Positions 1 to 9,552 of a stretch of 64,000 bases of DNA are shown here, in pieces. The notes below the pieces were generated by a model. The model ran no database searches. It saw nothing but the letters and a program-made list of their open reading frames with translations, and was not told where the DNA came from. How positions within the stretch are numbered: the stretch's first letter is position 1; each line of letters starts with the position of its first letter. Made by a program: the position numbers and the translations under genes. Origin of the DNA: Taxillus chinensis (lineage: Eukaryota; Streptophyta; Magnoliopsida; Santalales; Loranthaceae); contig CM042087.1 of NCBI GenBank assembly GCA_023512835.1, positions 41,234,517 to 41,298,516 on the forward strand. Reading direction: 5' to 3'.

Positions 1-2289
1 TTATTAATAGGTATATGTGAGACACATACAATATAGATGTAAAGACTCGTATTTGGGTAGTTTTGAGAGATAGTCATTCTATGGGAATGTAACTATTAGG
101 ACGGTAGTGTAGCCGTCAATGTGAGCATTTTGACTGTACTTGGGCCCGATTCCGAGTCGGGGCCCCGTTTGACCCGATTGTTGACTTTTCGGGGTCTATT
201 GGTTGACTTTGCATTTGAGCGGTCATTTGGGTGTACTAATATCTGTGTAGTATTGTGCTCGTCATTTCGAGCGTTTTGACTGTAGTTTGACTCAATTTGG
301 AGTTCGGGACCTTGGAGGTTAATTATTGACTGGGTCAATGGTTGACTAGGTCGGTTGGCAGCAAAAATATAAATAGGGAAAAGAGAGCTTCCACGTTACG
401 TTTCGGCGTTTCAAGTTTTGCGTTGGAGAGCTTAGAGAGAGAAAGAGAGAAGGAAGCTTGGAGGCCTTGGCGATTTGGGGCGTTTTGAGCTCGTTCAAGC
501 ATCAAGAATCATTCCAGGTAGGTGTTCCCTTGATTCTTCACCCTTTTCTTGATGTTTTTTTGGATTAACATGTAAGAATTTGATGAAATCATGCAAATTC
601 GTGTTGAACCCTAGAATTTGGGGAAAAACCAATTTTGGGTTGAATCTTGTATTTAAATGCGTTTGAGGGGTAAGACGTGATTTAAAACCTAATATATAGT
701 ATTAGGTATGAGTTTTATGAGATTTCGGGTTGAATCCAGACGAGAAACAAGTGAAAAACGATGATGAACATGAATGTCATGAATAGGTAGAAACGGCCGA
801 TGAGATCGATCGGAAATTGGAAATTTCGAATGTGCGATTTCGAAGGTTCAAAGGTTCGAAGGTAGGTTCGATGTAGTGTAATTTCGAGTGTCGAATGTGA
901 AATTTTCGAGTGTCGTTTCGAAGGTTCGAAGGTACTTCGAAGGGAGTTTCAAGGCGGTTCATGGGTACTTCGAAGGTAGTTTTCGAAGGTAGTTCGAGTG
1001 TAGGTTCGAGAGTCGAAGGCAGTCCGAAAAGAGATTCGAAAATACTGATTCGAAATGCGATTCGAAATGCAGATTCGAAAATGTAGTTTCACCGTGATTC
1101 GAAATACAGTTTGACTGGACTGGACCTATTTACATTGCAACCTATACCCATCTACACATTTAAGTATTATATAAGTTACAATGTAAATAACGAAATACCC
1201 CCCATTTGGATTCAAAGAAAAATACTAGAAAAATTAATTCCCATTATTTCAAAATGTGAAATTTGGGATTTAGTGTAAAATCTCGGAAAAACCCAAAAGT
1301 TCGTAGTGGTGAATTTTTGGAAAGTGGGGTTAGACATCTCAGAAAAATCCCCAAAAATCGGATTATCTTATTTATGCTATGGGAACCCAATGCCGGGACT
1401 TTTGATTTCAAGAAAATAGGCTGCTATGGGTACTTCCTTCATAAATCAAGGATTGAGGATTTACTTGTGAAGACTGGCTACAGTTCCAAAGGAAATGTCG
1501 AGAATGACATGCCATACTCATGTTAGTATGTTGATGTGAGGTATTGGGGCACGGACTCCATGACTTGTTTGGGTTCTCACCGTGATGCACCGATGGTGCT
1601 ATGTGGTTGACATGGCGGCATATGCACCGATGGCAGGCCGGTGTGGCGACCGTGTCCGGGCATATAAGCGGCGTGGTAGGGCCGAGTGCCCTGAGTGGGA
1701 TCCTAGTGAGGATCGTGGACAAGCCGTGTCTGTGTGGGCAGGCTAGGTCCTGATGTTTGTTTGCAGGCGAGTCCCTGATGATTGTGCACACTACACAACG
1801 GCACGAGTACACGAGCATGTAGTATAGACTTGTATGTTTGCATGATGTGGAGTGTCGGGGTCACCTACTGAGCTTGTCGCTCACCCCTACTTGTTGTTTA
1901 CCTTTTTCAGGTGTGACCCGAGACTAGTGGAGGACTTTCTTCCAAGAGGACGTGCCCACTACTCGATGTATGATGCGATGATCGTATTCGTATTCGTATT
2001 GTGTATTGTATTATGTTTGTATCCCAGGACATGGGTCCGTGGATAGTTGTATTTGCATCTTGTTTGTGATGTGATGTCGGTATGATTGTTTGACTTAATG
2101 TGTGCATGATGATATATGGGAAAGTACAGGATTACCCTTGATGTATGACTGTACAGGGTTGCATATTTGGGACAGCACCCGCGGTGTAGTCTCTTTTGGT
2201 GCTAGTCACCAACCCCTTGACCTTTCGGGTGCGGGCAAGGGGAAGTCATGTACCCGGTTCCGGGTTCCCTGGAATTCGGGGACGTGACA
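1..2289 (+). mobile_element. right part of a long LTR, probably Ty3/gypsy type (solo or 3' LTR)
   Basis: The segment has no long reading frame and reads like a retrotransposon LTR. It has a TATA box (TATAAATAG near 367-376) followed by a possible leader with a splice donor near 518. Its right end is ...GACGTGACA at 2281-2289; CGTGACA is what one expects if the LTR begins TGTCACG. No tRNA primer binding site follows position 2289, so this would be a 3' or solo LTR. The left boundary lies outside the window. The gypsy assignment rests on general look and length, not on any coding domain, so class confidence is modest. Confidence 0.5.
826..1100. repeat. TTCGAA-rich degenerate tandem array inside the LTR
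   Basis: Over about 275 bp the palindrome TTCGAA and variants (TTCGAAGG, TTCGAGTG, TTCGAAAT) recur every 8 to 20 bases. The array is irregular, so it looks like decayed short tandem repeats. It has no coding potential that I can support. Confidence 0.6.
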
Positions 2290-2760
2290 ATAGATCTCTC
2301 ATCGGGAAAGAAATCATTACACTACACGCAATGCCAAGGCAAAAATTGACGATGGACTAGATTGCAATGGCAAATGAGCTCTCTTTCAGGGTTGGATTCT
2401 TAGGCCACAATGGCCATTTCAGGCTCCAACCCTTTGCGTCTATGAACAGCTAGTGTCTTGAAATATTATATATGCAGGTGAGGTGATATAAGTAAAAGGA
2501 ATATTATGTAGACTATTAGTAGAATTTAGTGTAATGGGTTGGAGAAGTAACAGAGAATTTATTATATTTTAGTGTAAACATTGAACTAAAATGAAATATT
2601 AGGTTAAAGATGATCTAAGGTGCCTTTTTGTTCAAATTTTTATTTGTACTTACACTTGCAAGAACAAAATTCTCATAGAGCAGGCAACATGACCGCAATA
2701 AAAAAAAGTCAATTTTAAATTGGGTAAAAAGTTGTTATAATAAAGCTAGCAAGACAATAT

Positions 2761-2831
2761 TGTATCGCATGCCACCAACAACTACCCTCTCTCCTCGGCA
2801 TCTCCGGTCGGCGGTGAGTATGATCTCTCTC
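2761..2831 (+). other. short sequence resembling the 5' leader and first splice donor of the VHA-H gene
   Basis: This 71-bp stretch matches 31488-31570 in order: TGTATCGCA, then CACCA-rich sequence, then GGCATCTCCGG, then a GCCG-type exon end with the GTGA donor and TATGATCTCTCT. In both places an (AT)n tract follows closely. The 31.5 kb copy is the probable first non-coding exon of VHA-H, so this looks like a detached duplicate of that leader and promoter-proximal intron start. Alternatively both could derive from one repeat. Confidence 0.4.
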
Positions 2832-2843
2832 TTGTATAAAACA

Positions 2844-2874
<31 letters not shown>

Positions 2875-2992
2875 CATATTGTGAAACATTGGTAAATAAA
2901 ATAGGTTGACCATACAATTCCTCAATTTTTTGTTGTTATCAATAAGCTTATCAGAACCTGTTTGGGTCATACGCTTTAATTTACATGTATAA

Positions 2993-3375
2993 GAGTATCT
3001 CCAATAGTTTTATCAAAATGTTATTAGTTAAAGTAATAAATATTTAAACAAATATAGTTTTAGCTAATATCATATCCATCAGTACATTTTAAAATTTTTT
3101 GTTTAATTTTAATTTTCCTAGTTTACCCTTACCACATATCTCACCAAATACCTAATTACAACATATTTGGTTGATTAGGGTAATGCAGAGATGCAGGGTG
3201 TGCGAGCACAGAGAGGCAATGCAGGGAGGACTAAGGTGACACACAGGGAGATAGGGATAGGGGCGGCGGGTGGAGTGCGGGCGAGAGTGGGATCGCGTTG
3301 CAAGGAGGGGTAACGACTTCAATCAGATGATGTCGGTACATAAGCGACCATGTTTGAGTAGTTAATCTATTGGAG
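2993..3375. mobile_element. MITE, Harbinger-like, GC-rich core
   Basis: The left end GAGTATCTCCAATAG is preceded by TAA. The right end CTATTGGAG is followed by TAA, fitting a 3-bp TAA target duplication with the last six bases of the right terminal repeat missing. AT-rich arms surround a GC-rich centre (3180-3310). The plan and the CTCCAAT terminus match the larger element at 58748-59502, suggesting one family. Confidence 0.45.
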
Positions 3376-3634
3376 TAAATTATTAGTTAAATTTAGCTTT
3401 AGTTAAAACTAAACCGTAACATTCCTCGATTTTGAAAACACAAGAAAAAGGAAAAAAACATAAAGAAAAAGATATTTTTATCAATAACTACATTTAAGCT
3501 ATAAACAAACAAGTAACTACTAGAAATAAACTGCACTTTATTATTTATAACATAAATAAGGAATAAAGTATTTTTAAAACTAATAATTAGCCTGACCCTT
3601 GTGACAGTTGACTAGCTCTTCCTTAGAACAAAAA

Positions 3635-3780
3635 AATAAATCTTCTCAATTGTCCCAAGTAGGACATTACTTCTTCATCTTCCTCCCTTTATTAGTTACT
3701 AAAGAATTAAATCTTCTGGATTAATTGTCTCAAGTGGAACCTTGCTTCTTCTTCTTCCTTTTCCTCCTTGTATCTTTTCC
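3635..3780. repeat. imperfect ~80-bp tandem duplication
   Basis: TAAATCTTCT...CAATTGTCCCAAGTAGGA and the following CTTCTTC/TTCCTCC block recur about 80 bp later as TAAATCTTCT...AATTGTCTCAAGTGGAA with the same pyrimidine block. The rest of 2290-4370 is AT-rich and shows no gene that I can support. Confidence 0.45.
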
Positions 3781-4078
3781 TTCGCCATTGCCTGATATTT
3801 TTAATGAGAAGGAATTAGAATAACTAAAAGAGAAAGAAAAAAGTGTGCAATTAATAACACAACTACTATCTTCATTCATGCATATGAGCCTGTGGAAGCT
3901 GTGGTTCATATTGTGAGTATATAATAAGTTCCTCCCTCTAAAGTCATCAATGAATGAAAATTAATTTATTTGCCGACTTATAATTTTAAAGCTAATAAAA
4001 CAACAGTGGTCATGTTGTTTTCACGTTATAGCTAGAGGAAACATATATACACGTTCGCTTCATTCTTCATTCACGTAC

Positions 4079-4135
<57 letters not shown>
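4079..4135. repeat. (AT)n microsatellite, about 28 units
   Basis: Uninterrupted AT dinucleotides. Further (AT)n tracts lie near 2849-2874, 4834-4854, 18070-18090, 27280-27312 and 31735-31780. Confidence 0.95.
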
Positions 4136-4137
<2 letters not shown>

Positions 4138-4372
4138 CTAGAGGAACAGTAGGTAGTTATAAACTTATAATCTCCGATCGACGCGCGACAATTATCGTGG
4201 AATGAAAATTAATTATTTTTAATTACTTTTCACCGTTTTGAAGTAAAGTTTATGTACTCACGAAAACAATGAACAACACAAATCATCCAAATTAATTAAC
4301 AGAGCTGATCAAAGGTAAGGAAAAAAAGAAAAACACAAGCTAGGTAGTAGTTGAAGCATATGGGCGCATTAA

Positions 4373-4570
4373 TTAATTACCGCTAGTATAAGAAGCTGAG
4401 GGAGCCTCATTATTGTTCTTCATCTTCGGCTGCGAAGCCTTATCATCCATATGCTGCTGCTGCTTTTGATTCTTCCTGGCCGAACCGGCTAGAGCCTCGA
4501 TAAGACCCTGTGCGTCCTCGCCATTGTAGTCACTCAGGAGAGCGAAGGAATTCTTAAAGTTGGGTGCCAT
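4373..4570 (-). CDS. small protein, N-terminus resembling Stm1/HABP4 (RGG) proteins
   Basis: A 65-residue frame. The start NSFALLSDYNGEDAQGLIEA resembles the acidic N-terminal box of plant Stm1/HABP4 hyaluronan/RNA-binding proteins (NPFDLLGDDDxxD pattern), ribosome-associated RNA binders; that relation is inferred. The rest is polar, with K, Q and N runs and no RGG region. The ATG sits just below a TATA-like sequence (minus strand, 4697-4710) and a GA/CT microsatellite leader (4594-4633), a normal plant core promoter layout. The frame stops at 4373 where the sequence GCG|GTAATT could also be a splice donor, so this may be only a first exon, or a truncated gene. No matching downstream exon was seen between 4372 and 3000. 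Confidence 0.4.
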   Translation of the reverse strand: MAPNFKNSFALLSDYNGEDAQGLIEALAGSARKNQKQQQHMDDKASQPKMKNNNEAPSASYTSGN

Positions 4571-4586
4571 CGATCGATCGATCGAG

Positions 4587-4593
<7 letters not shown>

Positions 4594-4633
<40 letters not shown>
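4594..4633. repeat. (GA)n microsatellite in the putative 5' leader
   Basis: About 20 GA units directly upstream (minus strand sense, CT) of the ATG at 4570, preceded by a short GATC repeat at 4570-4584. CT-rich leaders are common in plant genes. Confidence 0.9.
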
Positions 4634-4696
4634 CCAATTGATCGACGCGACAAATTTTTTGGAATGAGACTATATGATCACCTCGTCGCTCGCCTT

Positions 4697-4710
4697 TTAT
4701 TATATATATG
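4697..4710 (-). promoter_or_regulatory. putative TATA box for the small ORF at 4373-4570
   Basis: On the minus strand the sequence reads CATATATATAATAAAAGG, about 130 bases upstream of the ATG at 4570. Position fits a core promoter, but the region is AT-rich and such matches arise easily. Confidence 0.3.
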
Positions 4711-4982
4711 AAGAAGTTGGGTAGTGGAGTTCAAGTAGGTAGGAAATTGGGGTTGTTTCCTTTTTTTTTTTTTTTAATTCTTGTAATTCATGCTTTCCAT
4801 ATCTTTGTCTTGCACAAATTAAGGTAGTTTCCTTTATATATATATATATATATAAATAAATTTCAAAACTTTGGTTTTCACGTGGGGTTATCCGATCCAA
4901 TTAGTCACATTTTCGTGTTCAAGTGAACACTTAATTTTTAAAAAAATTTACCTGAAACATAATAAAACTCACTGATTGGCAT

Positions 4983-5157
4983 GCCTTCCTTCGTCTTCCT
5001 CACTATCCGGAGCCTGTGGACGCTGTTCTTGAGTTGAGCATGTCGCTGATCTCACGACAGGACAGAACAATACCCAACTCATTGCCTAATTTGGTTGCAT
5101 GCAAAGGCTTAGAACATCGGTACTGGAACTGGGCTCGCTTAAGTTTAGGCTAAAATA
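4983..5157 (+). other. unidentified open frame, possible exon fragment
   Basis: One plus-strand frame stays open for nearly 60 codons, from the HAFLRLPHYPEPVDAVLELS segment to a TAA near 5154. The composition looks protein-like (PEPVDAVLELSMSL, RQDRTIPNSL) and unlike its AT-rich surroundings, but I do not recognise the family and see no start codon context or clear splice acceptor. Given the broken kinase and AATF pieces just downstream it may be another gene fragment. The following 5190-5460 is GC-rich and could be a leader or promoter remnant. Confidence 0.25.
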
Positions 5158-6190
5158 GCTCACCAATTTTCAAGTTTAGCCGGCCATTATTTTTGATTGA
5201 AATAACAGGGGAGGCCCAATTAAGCGGTGGCCCACGCTACGGTCCACCACGCATCCACGCTGTATCGTCTTCGACAGTCCGAGTTCGAATAGGGTACTCC
5301 GGCCACTCCCGCCCGCTCCGCGCCGCTCCAACGCCTGACAGGTCACCGGCTTCTCTCCAACGGTCCAACCCCTCCGGCTCCGGCGACGACGTCTCTCCAA
5401 CCCACCTATCTGGGTCACAGCCTCACAGGTCACTGCCAGTCTGCCACGGCTGACGGCCCACTCCCACTGGGAGTGGTATTCTGTTCTGTCTGGTGCGTGT
5501 CAGGCTATCAAGTATCAGCGTATTTGTTTCCCCCCTCTCATCCTCTGTCAGAGTGTTAGTTTTTGCTATTGTGCTGTTATGCTTCAGAAATTTGCTATTT
5601 ATGTCATCAATTCCTGCCCGAGATTTACCAAATTACAGTGTTATCTTCCAATGAGTGATTTAGGGAAACGAATTGCACAAATGTTTTGATTTTGTATGGA
5701 AAAGGGTTCCCGTTCCTCTTACTGATACAACAGTAGCTGTGGAAGGGGCAGGCCGCCATCCGTCTAAGACATTTTCTTCATTTATACGGCAGAATTAACT
5801 TGATGGGAACCATTGTAGAGAAGGATTAAAACTCTTATGATCATATTTTTTTTTTTCCTATTTTCGTTATTTGATTCTGACTATGTAGATAACTAGATAT
5901 TAATTATCAATTCACATTGTTGGTTACTTCAGCAAGATTCCCAATACCAAGAGGCCATTATCATTCTGACTATGTTTTCCTATTTTAAAATCAGTCTCAA
6001 AAACTGCTTGAACATAGTCTTAATGCCACTGCTGCTGAGGATTGTAAATATTCCATAGTCATAATGCCACTGCTGCCACAGGCACGAACACTGCTTGAAC
6101 ACTGAAGCAAAATTGGAAAATCATCACACAAATTTCAAATAACTTCTTATATTTCAAGTAGACACTAAGGACCTGTTGTGAACCACTTAC

Positions 6191-6271
6191 CTTGACATTG
6201 CAATGAAGAATATGGTTAGAGTGCAAGTAATCCAAAGCCAGCTGAAGTTGTACTAACCATGTACAGAGTTT
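6191..6271 (-). pseudogene. orphan exon of a NEK-type protein kinase
   Basis: An 81-bp exon-like block (27 codons) bounded by a good acceptor (GATGCAG|AAA at 6271) and donor (AAG|GTAAGT at 6191). It encodes [20 protein letters not shown] followed by ILHCNVK, matching the plant NEK kinase segment ([26 protein letters not shown]). The catalytic loop HRDVK is changed to HCNVK, removing the arginine and the catalytic aspartate. No other kinase exon is visible on either side: the upstream reading runs into unrelated sequence and the downstream intron has no partner. I read it as a gene fragment with intact splice sites and a dead active site. Confidence 0.65.
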
Positions 6272-6693
6272 CTGCATCACTGCATGGGACCACCATTCAT
6301 TTATGCAAAATAACCTGGAAGTGTGTTTCTGTGAGTGGGTGTATCTTAGGCTTCTATACAAGTCATTGAAAAGCATAAAGATTGAACTTTTTTGTTGTGG
6401 ACGCAGCCTCCTCAGCAAAGTGAATGCCATTTGAAGTTAACTGGCACTGCTAGGTCTTTCTGATTTCTCCCCCTTTTATTTATTGATTTTGGTATTGTTT
6501 TTTAGTTGGAAATAATTGAAGATATCAGGATGAGGTTGATTATGCTATACAATTTACAAGCATAGCCTCATGAAATATAAATATTTGTTGTTTTTTTTTT
6601 TAATTTACTTTTTAAATTTTGTATTGTAATTAAAATCTTTTTTTGATAAGTATATTTTAATTTTAATTAAAATCTTGTAGGGGTTTTAAGGAA

Positions 6694-7299
6694 ATGGGTA
6701 CACTTTCAAAGCGATCAAGACAAGTTCAAGACAACAGTAGTGATTCAGAAGAGGACAATTATGATGAAACTGAGAAACTAGCAAGTAGCGAGAGGGAGGA
6801 AGTAGACAAGTTGGTAGAAGAAGGGAAGGAGGGGGAAGAAGAAGAAGAACACAGTTATGATGAAACCGAGAAATTAGCGAGCAGTGAGGGGAAGGAAGAA
6901 GAGGAGTTAGTAGAAGATGCAGAGGAGGATCATAAGGAAGGAGATGGCTATGGGCCAGAAGATGATGAAATGGCTGAGCTTGAAAAAGAATATATGGGTC
7001 TTCGTCATCGAGAGCAGTAAGGCTTCTTGTAACACTTATATTGTAAATCCTTCATTTTCTATTTCAAAGGCGACACCTTGGAAAAGATTGTCCCCTGATT
7101 CTTCATCTTCCAAGACTTTAAATTCTCTGCTGGAACTGCAGGAGGTATTATTGATTTGTCAGAAATAGATTTTCATATTATGCTTCAAATCTTCTTAGTG
7201 TTATACTCACTTGGCCATTAGATAGTATATCTTATCTTTATTTCTTATGTGAATAGGCTTTACTTGAAAAGAACCCATCCATTAAGCAAGCTGCCAATG
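6694..7299 (+). pseudogene. N-terminal fragment of an AATF/BFR2 (Traube) rRNA-processing gene, internally deleted
   Basis: From ATG 6694 the first frame encodes 108 residues: MGTLSKRSRQ, a long acidic E/D-rich stretch with two copies of YDETEKLASSE, then DDEMAELEKEYMGLRHREQ, typical of the plant AATF/BFR2 N-terminus. A TAA follows at 7018. In another frame, 7047-7143 encodes KTLNSLLELQE and ends at a GT donor. 7257-7299 follows an AG acceptor and encodes ALLEKNPSIKQAANG, the next conserved segment. The part between LRHREQ and this segment (in the family, a basic stretch of some 50-60 residues) is missing and the frames no longer agree, so the copy is broken. AATF/BFR2 acts in the nucleolus in 40S subunit maturation. 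C-terminal pieces of the same family occur at 26337-26442 and 29491-29614. Confidence 0.7.
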
Positions 7300-7965
7300 G
7301 TACTGCCCAGATTTCCCTCCAGTCTTCATGTGCATAATTTCAGCTTTATGATTTTTACCATGTTGTATTTATGTGTCACTACATGCATTGAGGAAACTTT
7401 CAGGGATGCTACTTCCCTTTAGTTCATCCAATATAATGTTTAGATTTTGTTGTTTCTTTTTTCCCCAAAAATGTGAAATTCTCATTGGTGATATCTCTCT
7501 AGTTTGTCATCATCACTGCATCTCGAGTAGATGCCTGTAGCTCATAAAAAGGAACCAGGTCGACTCCTACCAGGTTGGATTTCTGGGTAATGAAAAATAC
7601 CTTAGCTGTAGATCTTTGTTCCTATAAAATTCTTTAGGAGGAAGGAATGCCAGAAACATACAATTTCATATGAAGAGGTAATGAAAGCTTATGATTATTG
7701 CTTGTTTGCTAATTTTCTTATGAATTACAGTCCTTTTATTTTTAGATTTCCATAGCAATCTTCTTTGATCACTCTAGAGGGTGAAGCAGCGATATAATAG
7801 ATGAAAATAACATGCCGAATTGGATTGTCGTACCTTTGGTTTCCTTCTGTGGAATGTATATAGCTCGTCTGATTACTTTTCATCTCTTAAAGGTAATTCT
7901 ACACAAACCTCCATGGAGGCAGATGTTTCTAAGAGCAGCGAACTTGAAGAAGATTGGAAGCGTGA

Positions 7966-8355
7966 AAGTCAAATTCTGTAAGCCACACAAAGGAAGCTTG
8001 AGAGGAATAGCTCATGGACGCAGTCAAGAAATTTGTTTTGGCAAATATGCTCTCCAGGCAATTCAACCCGCTCGGATCTCATCTAGGCAAGTAGAGGCCG
8101 AGCAATTTCACGTACTGTGCATTGCAGTGGAAAAGTCTGGGTGCGTGTATTTCCAGACAAACCAGTTACAGCAAAGCCAGCATAAACTCGTATGGGTTCG
8201 GGAAAAGGAGCCCCTCAATATTTTGTGGCATACGTCAAACCGGGTAAAGTACTTTATGAAATGGGTGGAGTAACTGAAAATATAGCCAGAGAGGCCATTT
8301 CACTTGCAGCGGCCAAAATGCCCATACGAACTAGATTCATTAGTAGTTTTTCGTG
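7966..8355 (+). pseudogene. rpl16: rpl16-like pseudogene (chloroplast-type uL16), left arm of inverted repeat
   Basis: The sequence aligns from end to end with the intact frame on the opposite strand at 10113-10525. It starts KFCKPHKGSLRGIAHGRSQE and continues [23 protein letters not shown] 7-base deletion near 8100 then shifts the frame. Beyond it the correct reading gives [15 protein letters not shown], a stop in place of a glutamate codon (8190-8192), and then [20 protein letters not shown] and [18 protein letters not shown]. Two lesions make it non-functional as uL16. A superficially open 153-codon frame (7812-8273) runs across the shift but carries no uL16 sense after it. The sequence differs from organelle rpl16 and shares its 3' flank with the 10.1 kb copy, so the nuclear duplication came after the transfer from the plastid. 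Confidence 0.8.
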
Positions 8356-8884
8356 AAAATGGGACACTCGGGACCAGTTCTACCATGTCTCTGGACACAA
8401 TAATTTAGCTAAAAAGTGCTTTGATTGCTCTTATGTCATAATAAGCTTGAGTGTAGACATTTGAATTTTGCTTTGAGCATACTGAGGTGCAGACATTGTC
8501 AACTTTGTGAATTTTTGCCTCTACCTATGGTATCATCTTACGAAGTGTTTTTTGGCTGCTTTCTTCTTCTTGTTTAAAATGCTGGTCTCTCCCCAGACGA
8601 CCTCTTGAGAATTAACTCTCGTCTCGAGGGTATCACACAATGGAGGCTGAACCTGTAATTGTAAATGCATTATTTTCTGGTTTGATAAATCTTTGAGGTT
8701 TGAAACCTGAATTAGTGGTTCAGGTTTGAATTGACCAAGACTTGAAACTAGGAATTATTATTAATTTTTAATTAACTTAAGATTTGATCAATAATTAAGT
8801 TTTTTACAAATTTTTATGTAGTTTCAAAAGAAAAAAATTTGGCAGTTTTTTTAAATTTTCAGTAAATTTTTTGGTTGAAAAATT
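7966..8884 (+). repeat. left arm of ~0.95 kb imperfect inverted repeat
   Basis: It contains the broken rpl16 copy plus about 500 bp of 3' flank. It pairs with 9553-10525 in reverse orientation. Clear shared flank blocks include TTTGAAACCTGAATTAGTG, GAGCATACTGAGGTGCAGAC and TGCCTCTACCTATGGTATCA. The spacer between the arms is about 670 bp. Confidence 0.8.
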
Positions 8885-9552
8885 GTCTTTGCTTATTACG
8901 CTAGTTCTTATATCAAAGACTTGGTAGGTAAAGCCTTTTCTGGGAACGTTATGCGTTGCAAGTAAAAAAGAACTGCGTTTTCTAAGCATTGACCAGTACC
9001 ATGACGCTGTAAATCATGTTTCATAATTAAACTTTTATCCTAATATCTGGCAGGTCATTGATTTTTTTTATTCTCATTTAAATCACTATACTAATGATGG
9101 GAGACTAGAGGGTGAGGAGTGGGTAAAAAAAAATAGGAAAAAAAGGACTTCCAGGGCTGGCAATGACACTGCTAGGACTAGAAAGTACCCCAAACTTTCC
9201 CTGGCTGACTGACATTCTGATTTTACCCGCCACGATCCAAAGCCTCACGGAATATGCTCAGGCCTGTTAGGCTAATCTTTTTTTTTTTTTTTATATATAG
9301 TAAGATTATTTTTAAAATCTGTAACTCAAATAAATTTAGATAATTCATAATTATTTTAGAATTTGTTTAAAAAAAATATTTTAAAAAATAATACTATTAC
9401 ATCAAACGGAACAAGACTTGTGTAATGATATAAACCAATTTCTTTTTCCGATTCCGACCCATCTCATTGCCGTACCATGTCACAATTTAGGTGAAAAGAC
9501 CAAAAAAAGGCTATAGGCCTATAGCTTCCACGGACTTGTGTGATGATCTAAA

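Noticed and set aside
7812..8273. 153-codon plus-strand open frame as a gene
   Set aside because: It crosses the 7-base frameshift of the rpl16 pseudogene. Only the middle part carries uL16 sense and the rest is out of frame.
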